Shown piece after piece: positions 6,872 to 14,700 of a stretch of 59,146 bases of DNA. The DNA comes from Sphingobacteriaceae bacterium (GTDB lineage: Bacteria > Bacteroidota > Bacteroidia > B-17B0 > Aurantibacillaceae). Below the pieces are notes generated by a model. It worked only from the letters and a program-made list of their open reading frames with translations. It was not told the DNA's origin and searched no databases. Made by a program: the position numbers and the translations under genes. The stretch spans positions 1 to 59,146 of the forward strand of contig JAHEYG010000008.1 in NCBI GenBank assembly GCA_023251725.1. Reading direction: 5' to 3'. Every line of letters begins with the position of its first letter. Position 1 is the first letter of the stretch.

Positions 6872-7783
6872 ATGGAATTACTGAGTCCTGATAGGTGGAA
6901 AGATTACGAATTAATTGATTGTGGTGCTTTCGAAAAACTCGAACGTTTTGGAAGATTTATTACTATTCGACCGGAACCGCAGGCGCTGTGGCCTAAAGTG
7001 TACCAGGAGCGAGAGTGGGAAAAACTGGCGCATGTAAAATTTATTCCTAAATCGAGCTCAAACGGCGAGTGGAAAAAATTAAAGGAAATGCCCGACCAGT
7101 GGGAAATTAATTATGAATTAAGAATTAAAAATGAAGAATTAAAAACAAGGAACAAGGAACAAGGAACGAGAGATATAACGTTAAGATTGGGTTTAACGGG
7201 ATTTAAACACGTTGGTGTTTTTCCGGAGCAAGCGGTTAACTGGGATTATATTTATTCTTATTTAAATAAATTACACCAGCCAAAATTTTTAAATTTATTT
7301 GCGTACACCGGTGGCGCTTCATTGGCCGCGCGCGCAGCAGGAGCGGAGGTAACGCACATCGATAGTATTAAACAAGTAGTGAATTGGGCCAACGAAAATA
7401 TGCAAAAATCAAATCTGGATAATATTCGATGGATAATTGACGACGCCTTAAAATTTGTGAAGAAAGAAACCCGAAGAGGAAATAAATATCAGGGCATTAT
7501 TTTAGATCCGCCTTCGTATGGGCACGGTCCGGCCGGCGAAAAATGGAAGTTGGAAGAAAACATTTCGGAAATGATGCAGGCAGTACTGCAACTTTTAGAC
7601 CCTGATAAACATTTACTTATATTAAATGCGTATTCATTGGGGTTTTCGGCTTTGGTGCCCGAAAATTTATTACGACCTTATGCTAACAGAAATAAATCGC
7701 AATTAAGCATTGGCGAATTATATTTAAATGCGAAGAGTGGTGTTAAGTTGCCATTGGGAGTATGGGGAAAGCTGGAAAAATAA
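6872..7783 (+). CDS. Class I SAM-dependent methyltransferase (RlmI/RlmK-like rRNA methyltransferase type)
   Basis: A 303-aa protein. After a 110-residue N-terminal part come LGLTGFKHVGVFPEQ, the SAM-binding motif FLNLFAYTGGASLAA, an acidic motif THIDS, and the catalytic-type motif ILDPPSYGHGP. This is the arrangement of the Methyltrans_SAM group that includes 23S rRNA methyltransferases such as RlmI. The N-terminal part is divergent and lacks an obvious PUA domain. Residues around 79-100 (NYELRIKNEELKTRNKEQGT) are encoded by a low-complexity repeat typical of Bacteroidota intergenic DNA, an in-frame insertion. The next gene starts five bases downstream. The RNA substrate is not known. Confidence 0.85.
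   Translation: MELLSPDRWKDYELIDCGAFEKLERFGRFITIRPEPQALWPKVYQEREWEKLAHVKFIPKSSSNGEWKKLKEMPDQWEINYELRIKNEELKTRNKEQGTRDITLRLGLTGFKHVGVFPEQAVNWDYIYSYLNKLHQPKFLNLFAYTGGASLAARAAGAEVTHIDSIKQVVNWANENMQKSNLDNIRWIIDDALKFVKKETRRGNKYQGIILDPPSYGHGPAGEKWKLEENISEMMQAVLQLLDPDKHLLILNAYSLGFSALVPENLLRPYANRNKSQLSIGELYLNAKSGVKLPLGVWGKLEK
7105..7172. repeat. Low-complexity GAATTAAGAAT/ACAAGGA repeat inside a methyltransferase gene
   Basis: The stretch begins with AATTATGAATTAAGAATT-like sequence and ends with ACAAGGA repeated three times in tandem plus a decayed fourth copy. Related sequence occurs in a non-coding gap at 24004-24037 in the other orientation. Here it is translated without breaking the frame. Confidence 0.7.
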
Positions 7784-7787
7784 TTTT

Positions 7788-8297
7788 ATGAAATATATTT
7801 TTACGTTTATAATTTCGATTTGTTTTTTTTCGCTGAGCGCTCAATTAACCTGCGATTCACTAAAAATATTGGGAGTTTCTTACAATTGTCATTCGATAAA
7901 ATACGGCCAAAAAAAATTATTTAATGCAGATACAGCATTTGTTAATAGAATGCAATACAAAACTTTTAATTTAAAAAAAGCGAGTGAGTTAAGCGCCGAC
8001 GAAAAAAAAGAATTGAGTTTGTATAAAATAAAATTAAATGCCGATGATACCGTTTTGGTTTACGATTGGGACGTGATGCATCAGGGACAAATTGCTTATT
8101 TCGGGAAGGTGATTGCTAAGGTGAGAATAAATTGTATCGACAGCATCATTACCTTTTATAAATATTTTTTGAAAAAAGAAACGGTTGATTATGTGCCCAC
8201 TCGCTTTAAAATTTTCAGATTGCATGCGAACGATTTTATAATTTACGACAAAGATCATCCGTACCTAAACATCAATTATTATTTCAAAAAGAATTAG
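7788..8297 (+). CDS. Small exported protein of unknown function
   Basis: I chose the ATG at 7788 because it gives a clean signal peptide (MKYIFTFIISICFFSLSAQ) and avoids overlap with the upstream gene; a longer frame opens at 7728. The mature protein is about 150 residues with two early cysteines (LTCDSLKILGVSYNC) and a later single Cys. It contains TVLVYDWDVMHQGQIAYFGK and looks globular. I recognise no family. It is probably co-transcribed with the methyltransferase, five bases upstream. Confidence 0.75.
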   Translation: MKYIFTFIISICFFSLSAQLTCDSLKILGVSYNCHSIKYGQKKLFNADTAFVNRMQYKTFNLKKASELSADEKKELSLYKIKLNADDTVLVYDWDVMHQGQIAYFGKVIAKVRINCIDSIITFYKYFLKKETVDYVPTRFKIFRLHANDFIIYDKDHPYLNINYYFKKN

Positions 8298-8335
8298 TGA
8301 CGAGTTTGTTCCTTAATAATATTTAAACCGATGGA

Positions 8336-10267
8336 ATGCTGTTTATAATTTTATATTGGATTTACATCAGTTTATTTTTATTTGTATCGGGGACTTTTTT
8401 CGAGAGAATAATTATAAGAATTTCGTTGGGAAAACAAGCCGCAATTGAAACGCCTGCGGTTTTAAAATTACTAATAGGAATAGCCGGGCTTTTAATAATA
8501 TTAAGCCTCGTTCATTTTTTTTATCCCATTAACGAGTTTATTCACTGTTTACTTTTATTTCTTTTATCAATTGAAATAGTTGTAAATCGTAAATATTATT
8601 TAGTTCAGACAAAAAACTTTTTTATTTGGCAGAAACAAATTTCTTTAATTCTTAAACTGATAATTGGTTTTGTTATATTATTATTTTCTTACATCGCATC
8701 GGATTTACCTCTTTATAATTTGGATGAAGGAAGATACCATTTGCAAAATTTATTATGGTCGAAGAGTTTTAGTATCGTTCCCGGCATTGCCAATTTGCAC
8801 GACCGCTTTGCCAGTAATTCATCTTGGTATTTATTAAATGCTTTATTTGATGTTTTTTATTTCAGCAAAAAAGTGTATCATATTATAAATAGTTTGTGCC
8901 TATTGTATTTATTTTTGTTTTGTATTTTAATGCTTAAAAATTTTAATAAAACTTCTAATGTGCTTTCTGTTTTTTCATTGGCGCTTTTAGCTTATTTAAT
9001 TTGTTCGTTTTCTTTTTTTAAATATTGGTTTATGATTGGTGTTACTCCCGATTTAGGAGTGCATTTTTTTATTATTTCTTTTTTTATTTATATGGTTTGG
9101 TTGGTGTGTAATGAAAACGAAATACGAATGAATTTGAAATTTCATTCGATACTGGCTTTGATAATTTGCATTTCGGCTTTTTTAATTCGCTCTACAGGAG
9201 TAATGTTGTTGATGGGATATTTGCCAATATTAATTTTATTGGTTCAGCGAAAACAATTGAGCGCTGTTTTTTTTAAACTTTTTTTAATTGGAATTTTTTT
9301 ATTTTGCATCCCGGTAATACGAAACTTCATAATGAGCGGTTATCCGCTATATCCTTCAACAGCCTTCGATTTTTTTAATGTCGATTGGAAATTCCCAAAA
9401 CTATTTGCCGATAAATTATCGGCCTTTGTGGTGAACCATCAATTGTATGAATATTTAAATCTTATTAAAGAGAGAAAAGAATATTCGGGTCTTTTTGATT
9501 TTACACGGCTACACGATTTAGCAAATATGTTTTATGGGTATTATATAAAATCGTTGGGCGGACACACTCCGGCTTTTATTTGTTTGTTGGTGTCTCCGAT
9601 TTTATTTTTTAATTCTCAAATAAGCCCGTCTGAACCGGCACGGGCGGGAAAACAAAAATCATTAATAATTTATTTTGTAATTATAATTGCTGTTTATTTA
9701 TTTGCGGCAATTGTATGCGGATTAGTTTACCGTTATGGGGCAGGATACATTTGTGTGTTTGTGGTTTTCGTAAGTGGAATAATAATTTACGGAGCCATTA
9801 AAAAGATGAAGGAGGTAGGATTTAAAATTTTCAAATATTTTATTTTAATCATTCTTGTAATTTGTTTTCTAAAATTTATTTTATTGGAGAGCACTCCTGT
9901 ATCTTTAGCGAAGCAAAAATTTAATTACCCGATTGCTTTGTTGAAAGAAGTGGGACAGAATTTATTTGTATTGGAGGAAGTACCGGTTTCTCCTAATAAA
10001 AAAATAATGGTAAACAATTTGCCAATTAACGTTTCGGAATATATTCCCATTAAAAATTCGAGGTTTGTAAAATGGTATTCTTCGCCGGATACAACTTGTA
10101 AAACAAACGCATTTATCCAATACAGCACTTACAGTTCTTGTGAAGAATTAAACGCCACAGTGGCCACTATGAACTGGATGAACGATTTACCGAGCGTAGG
10201 CGGCATTTATACTTTTATGGAACCGCGGACAGGAAAAATTGAGGATGGGTTTAGAGTAAAAAAATAA
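8336..10267 (+). CDS. Multi-pass membrane protein, GT-C/LIC_10190-like
   Basis: A 643-aa protein with more than ten hydrophobic segments. The first large loop contains YNLDEGRYHLQNLLWSKSF and IANLHDRFASNSSWYLLNAL. This DxGxYHL...NLHxRxxxNSSW pattern resembles the LIC_10190 family of membrane proteins, which look like GT-C glycosyltransferases acting on lipid-linked sugars. A soluble C-terminal part of about 110 residues follows the last segment. A hairpin-forming repeat (9624-9645) is read in frame as SPSEPARAG around residue 430. The last codons (DGFRVKK) reappear 880 bases downstream, beyond a toxin-antitoxin module. Function is inferred from topology and family resemblance only. Confidence 0.7.
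   Translation: MLFIILYWIYISLFLFVSGTFFERIIIRISLGKQAAIETPAVLKLLIGIAGLLIILSLVHFFYPINEFIHCLLLFLLSIEIVVNRKYYLVQTKNFFIWQKQISLILKLIIGFVILLFSYIASDLPLYNLDEGRYHLQNLLWSKSFSIVPGIANLHDRFASNSSWYLLNALFDVFYFSKKVYHIINSLCLLYLFLFCILMLKNFNKTSNVLSVFSLALLAYLICSFSFFKYWFMIGVTPDLGVHFFIISFFIYMVWLVCNENEIRMNLKFHSILALIICISAFLIRSTGVMLLMGYLPILILLVQRKQLSAVFFKLFLIGIFLFCIPVIRNFIMSGYPLYPSTAFDFFNVDWKFPKLFADKLSAFVVNHQLYEYLNLIKERKEYSGLFDFTRLHDLANMFYGYYIKSLGGHTPAFICLLVSPILFFNSQISPSEPARAGKQKSLIIYFVIIIAVYLFAAIVCGLVYRYGAGYICVFVVFVSGIIIYGAIKKMKEVGFKIFKYFILIILVICFLKFILLESTPVSLAKQKFNYPIALLKEVGQNLFVLEEVPVSPNKKIMVNNLPINVSEYIPIKNSRFVKWYSSPDTTCKTNAFIQYSTYSSCEELNATVATMNWMNDLPSVGGIYTFMEPRTGKIEDGFRVKK
9624..9645. repeat. Palindrome read in frame inside the membrane-protein gene
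   Basis: GCCCGT and ACGGGC form a 6-bp stem around ten bases (CTGAACCGGC). The surrounding gene is AT-rich and this patch is clearly GC-rich. It encodes SPSEPARAG in a loop between membrane segments. Confidence 0.6.
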
Positions 10268-10289
10268 ATGATAATTAAAAATCGGATAA
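10247..10289. repeat. Direct repeat copy A flanking the toxin-antitoxin islet
   Basis: A 43-bp sequence starting GGGTTTAGAGT and ending AAAATCGGATAA. It matches 11125-11167 at 39 of 43 positions without gaps. The first 21 bases are the end of the membrane-protein gene; the stop codon of the antitoxin gene lies immediately after the repeat. Confidence 0.8.
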
Positions 10290-10595
10290 TTACCCGATAA
10301 GTAAGTTAATTGGTCGACCGAGCCCGAATTCAAAAATGCGATACAAAGTTGAAAGTTGAATGTCGCATTTACCATTTTCAAGTCTGGAAATATAACTTTT
10401 TTTTGTACCAACCTTTTCTGCCAGTTGATCTTGCGTCATGTGAGCTTCTTTTCGGGCTTCTTTCAACATTTCACTGATTACAAAATATTGCGCTTTTTCT
10501 TCAAACTTGTCACGTTTCGAAGCCCCTATTTTGCCATACTTAATATCGAGCAATTCGTCAAACGTTCTTGCGTTTTTAATTTTTTTATTTTTCAT
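10290..10595 (-). CDS. higA: XRE-family antitoxin, HigA-like
   Basis: A 101-aa protein. The C-terminal half is a helix-turn-helix (MTQDQLAEKVGTKKSYISRLENGKCDIQLSTLYRIFEFG), typical of HigA antitoxins. The N-terminal part (FDELLDIKYGKIGASKRDKFEEKAQ) is the toxin-binding type extension often seen with this class. It overlaps the toxin gene by 4 bases (ATGA). It would neutralise the toxin and repress the module's promoter. Confidence 0.85.
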   Translation of the reverse strand: MKNKKIKNARTFDELLDIKYGKIGASKRDKFEEKAQYFVISEMLKEARKEAHMTQDQLAEKVGTKKSYISRLENGKCDIQLSTLYRIFEFGLGRPINLLIG

Positions 10596-10939
10596 ATCTT
10601 CTTTTTTTGTTCGAAATATTCTTTTTTTAATCTTTCAGCTAACGCGATTTCTTGTCTTGGAGTTTTCTGCGATTTCTTTTGAAAACCGTTAAAAAGAATT
10701 ACCAAATTCCCTTTGTCGAAGCAACAAAAAATTCTAAAAATATTGCTTCCAACTTCAACGCGAATTTCATATAGGTCGTTAGTGCCTGTGATGTGGTCCA
10801 AAAACTTTTTTGGAACCTTGTCCACAGTTCGTAATATTTTAAACACATACTCTATTTTCTCTTGAACTTTTCTCGACTGAGCAATATAGAACTCAGTAAA
10901 ATAATGTTTGTGGAAAACGAGTAGTCTTTCTGCCTTCAC
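10592..10939 (-). CDS. higB: RelE/HigB-like toxin (phage-derived Gp49-like family)
   Basis: A 115-aa protein with the fold signature of this toxin class: KVQEKIEYVFKIL, then DLYEIRVEVGSNIFRIFCCF, and NGFQKKSQKTPRQEIALAERL near the end. Toxins of this type cleave mRNA at the ribosome. The order toxin-antitoxin with a 4-base overlap is the Hig arrangement. The start is a GTG at 10939; no other Met or good start exists downstream before the conserved core. A promoter lies so close (10944-10975) that the transcript may be leaderless. Confidence 0.85.
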   Translation of the reverse strand: MKAERLLVFHKHYFTEFYIAQSRKVQEKIEYVFKILRTVDKVPKKFLDHITGTNDLYEIRVEVGSNIFRIFCCFDKGNLVILFNGFQKKSQKTPRQEIALAERLKKEYFEQKKKI

Positions 10940-10943
10940 AAAA

Positions 10944-10975
10944 CAAAGTTAACTATAAAGTTAACACCATCCCAA
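10944..10975 (-). promoter_or_regulatory. Promoter of the toxin-antitoxin module with overlapping operator
   Basis: On the minus strand TTGG (10975-10972) is followed after 20 bases by TAACTTTG (10951-10944), an exact match to the Bacteroidota -7 consensus TAnnTTTG. Two GTTAAC palindromes (10948-10953 and 10960-10965), 12 bp apart and inside repeated AAGTTAAC, overlap the -7 element and spacer. This is a good candidate for autorepression by the HigA-like protein. Confidence 0.65.
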
Positions 10976-11124
10976 TTCATTAATAAAATAGTGTTAAAAA
11001 TCAATGCCGGAAGAGAATTTTTATCCGAATTACCAATAACGTTCCCTAGTGAATTGGTGTTTTTAATTTTAGTGGCAATGTTTCGGTTTAGTTTCACAAG
11101 GTATTCAGTCTGAATAATAATGAC

Positions 11125-11167
11125 GGGTTTAGAGTGAAAAGATAAAAGAAAATTAAAAATCGGATAA
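11125..11167. repeat. Direct repeat copy B flanking the toxin-antitoxin islet
   Basis: Partner of 10247-10289 (39 of 43 identical). It also reads DGFRVKR-stop on the plus strand, like the DGFRVKK-stop end of the membrane-protein gene. Its other end overlaps the 3' end of the broken XRE gene. Confidence 0.8.
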
Positions 11168-11377
11168 ATCTTTAAGTGGTACATTTAAAGCGTTGGCAAT
11201 GACGGCCACAACGCTTACGCTGGTATTAATTTCACCACGTTCTATTCGACCAATTTGATTGATACGAACGTTAGATTCAAATGATAGCTGACTTTGTGAA
11301 ATACTTTGTTACTTTCTTAGCCGTTTAATTTTTTGACCAAGTTTTTTTATAGCCTTATCTTTTCTAATGTATTTCAC
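11153..11377 (-). pseudogene. XRE-family transcriptional regulator with an in-frame stop
   Basis: Reading from a GTG at 11377 gives IKKLGQKIKRLRK, then TAA at codon 23 (11311-11309), then SISQSQLSFESNVRINQIGR and IERGEINTSVSVVAVIANAL, ending LKDLSDF. The part after the stop is a complete helix-turn-helix. The TAA sits where homologues commonly have GAA (RKEQ-like), so one base change explains it. No ATG is available upstream. The gene is probably dead, unless the sequence has an error there. Confidence 0.75.
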
Positions 11378-11574
11378 TTATTAAAAATGCTTCATCGACA
11401 AAAAACACCGATTGGTAGAAACATAGTTTCAAAAAATTATCATTTTTGTACGTAAAAACACTTAAATCTGTAGGTGTTTTAACCTATTCTCATTTTTTTA
11501 GTCGAAATTAAATTTTTTCAAAGAACAATCGATTATTTTTTAAATACATTTAGAGTCCGCACTTATTATTAATT

Positions 11575-11601
11575 TTTGCTTTCTGCACTCTGAATAATTT
11601 G
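11575..11601 (+). promoter_or_regulatory. Possible promoter upstream of the small ORF and secreted protease gene
   Basis: TTTG at 11575-11578 is followed after 16 bases by TAATTTG at 11595-11601, close to the Bacteroidota TTTG/TAnnTTTG pattern but one base short in the -7 element. The 250 bases before it, 11378 to about 11574, hold nothing else I can support. Confidence 0.3.
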
Positions 11602-11628
11602 CCTCTCTGATTTTTAAAAACAAATAAA

Positions 11629-11763
11629 ATGAAAAAAGTAAAAAAATCATTTTTAACTATTGCGCTAGTTACAAGTGATATCAATTATTTTTTTATTAGC
11701 GGAAGTACTATTAAAAACGCAGAAAGTGGAATTTCTATTGAAAAAAGTATACTTAATAAATAA
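11629..11763 (+). CDS. Possible 44-aa small ORF before the secreted protease-like gene
   Basis: The frame begins MKKVKKSFLTIALV and ends EKSILNK-stop, 33 bases before the start of the 1916-aa gene. The Lys-rich start and hydrophobic stretch look like the beginning of a signal peptide, but the hydrophobic run is short and interrupted. It could be a leader peptide, a decayed exported-protein start, or chance. I recognise no family. Confidence 0.35.
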   Translation: MKKVKKSFLTIALVTSDINYFFISGSTIKNAESGISIEKSILNK

Positions 11764-11796
11764 TTTTATTTTTTAATTAATTATAAAACTCCTCTC

Positions 11797-14700
11797 ATGA
11801 AAAAATTATTTTTATTTTGCCTCGCAATTGTTTTAGAAACATCTCTGATTTTTAGTCAAAATACAGTATTAAGTATAGATTCCAATCCTAAAGGACATTG
11901 CGGTTTTCGTCCCGAATTTATCCAACCGGGTTTAAGGCTTTCTAACGGCACTTTTTCAGCGACCACAAAAAGTTCATATACTGCGGTTCCACAGTCTATT
12001 GAGAATTGTGGTAAGTTTCGATTATATTATGAAGATATATTATTAGGTAACAATAAAGGTTTTGATGTAGGGGGTGCATTTGGGACTGGTCCTCAAGCGG
12101 TAGCCAGACGAGCAACTGTTTGCGCTGTTTACCAATATATTCAGAGTGTATATAATTTTAACGCAGTTCCTCTTAGCGATCCTATCACTATTGAAATTCA
12201 AGCATCTGATGAATTTCTCTGTCCTACTGGGGCTTCTTCAGTTATCATTGGGTACGGAACTCCTATTATGTGGAATTTTGCAAGTCCGGGAATTAAAAAT
12301 GGTAATATTTTTGACCATTTAGTTACCTTCGGCGGAGCTTCCCCTAATCCCGCAATATTCGATGCCAGCTTAAAAGTAAATTTTTGTGCAGCGGGGGGTA
12401 CTTACTATGACTTTGCTACCGGAACAGTACCAAACTGTTTTTACGATCTTTTTTCCGTTGTATTGCACGAATCACAACACCAAATGGGTTTCGCCTCTTT
12501 ATTAACCCAAGATCAAATTACATTTTTACCAAAAGCCCAATTCCCTAATGTCTTTACTAATTTTGATTGGAAATATTTGTATCACGGCAATATTTCAGGG
12601 CCATTTCAAAAATTCATTCTTCCTCCAATGGCAAATCCTATAATTAACCCCGTTTTAAACGCGCCAAATACTTTAAGTGATATGAGGGTTTGGTTAAAAA
12701 ACAATTCTCCCCCAAATTATGATAATCTACCTATTTATTCCGGAATTTTTTATCCGGCATTTCCTACGCTCTATTATGCCAATAACACATTTACTGCATC
12801 ACTTGCATCACATATTGATGGAGATTTATTGAGTTTCACGCAACGTTTTTCTAATTCTCCAGGTTTTAGAAAACCTTTTGTTATGCAACCCTTTATAAGT
12901 CTTGGTGAAGCAAGACGCGTATTAACAGAACAAGAAATAAGAATTATGGTAGGACTCGGATACCCTTTAAGTCCTACCTATACCGCAAGTACAATAATAA
13001 ACACGAATCTTCCTCCGTACACCACAAAAAAAATAACAAATCGTACATTGTTTACTAATGCTGACATTACATATCCCGATATAACTCAAGTAGCAGATTT
13101 TACTATTACTAATAATATCGGTACTTCATTAACAATCAATTTGAATACTGACCCGAAAATAAAAGACCCAAATCCGGGAGATATAGTAAGAGTTGAAAGC
13201 GGTACTTTATATAACATTCGTGGTTGCGGTATTGGTGGCAATAATCATAATTGCTTAAGTGTAAACGGCGCTAGCACTTCAATAACTTTTACTCCGAGAG
13301 CCAATTTTGTTGGCTTAGCTCAATTTGGTTTTTTTCTGCACGATGGAAAAGAGAGAGGTTCGTATATGATTTACACTATTAGAGTTAATACGGGTACGAA
13401 TTTTGTAAATACGCCAAATGTTAATACACCGATTGGTAAACCTGAATTAGTTCTTAACGGAGATTTTGAAGAAGGCATTGAATTAAAAAGAACGGTAAGC
13501 CTAGCAGAGGAAGCCATTAACGGGGATGAATTAAGATATTACAGAGATGAAGGATATTATTTTCAAGGGGTACATTTTGCCGATGAACATCCGTTACAAT
13601 ATATTAGTACAAATGGTTATTCCAATAATTTCGGTATGATAATTGGAAATAATTTCAAATATTGCTCTGCGCCAACATTACCTTTTGCGTATGGTAGCCT
13701 TCCTTTTAGTTTCCCCGGAATTGTTCTTAATCCTACGCCGGTGAGCGGAGGATATAGGTACTCACAAGTAGTAGGAGGTTATAATTATAATACTCTTACC
13801 AAATCTTTACAACATTGTAAACGATATATTTTAAAAATGGATGTAAATAGTCCTTCATTTACTACTGCGACTACATACACTTTTAGTTTTCAGCTTGAAG
13901 CGAATTATTCATATCCAACCACAACCGCACTTCAAACTGTTACTGCGGCTATAGTAACCCCTACTACAACAGGTACTGGATGGCAAACAATTACTGTTCC
14001 GTTTTTCTATTGTCCAACACTTCCTTCAAATTATATAAATTTTATTCAGGGTTTTCCGAACGTAACATTTTTTTACGATAATGTGTCGTTGACTGAGGAT
14101 TTATCTCCCCCACCTTTAACCCTCACTGCCACCGCCTCCAGCAACACAGTTTGTATTGGTAGTAATACTGTAACTCTGAATGCTACAAGCACAAATAGCG
14201 CCTGTAGTGCTTCTTATACTTGGAACCCCGGAAACATTATCACAACAGCGCCAACCATAACAGTAAGTCCAACGACTACCACCACGTACACTGTTGTAAT
14301 GAACGATGGTTGCAGAACAGCAACAGCAACAGTTAAAATAAATGTAGGAACTTCTACACCGCCGTTAACTCTTGCCGCAAGTTCAAACACAATTTGCAAA
14401 GGAGGAAGTGTTACACTCACTGCTTCCGGAGCTACAACATATACTTGGAATCCCTTTGGTATAACAGCAAATCCGGTAACATATACGCCATCGACCTCTA
14501 CAACATTTACGGCAACTGGATTATTGACAGGTTGCATAATTCCATCTACTGCTACAATTAATATTGGCGTAATTTCACCGACTATAACGGTCTCTTCAAA
14601 CCCCCCATCGGGTTTGTGCCCCGGTTATACCACTGCTACATTAACGGCAAGCGGAGCCAACACTTATACTTTTACCGATGGCACAAATACTTTAACAACA

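Noticed and set aside
10936-11184. 82-codon frame on the minus strand upstream of the toxin gene
   Set aside because: It overlaps the toxin promoter/operator, direct repeat B and the XRE pseudogene in another frame, and its composition looks like translated AT-rich spacer.
14214-14537. Val-rich frame opposite the Ig repeats of the 1916-aa gene
   Set aside because: Shadow frame: Thr-rich repeats on one strand give long Val-rich frames on the other.
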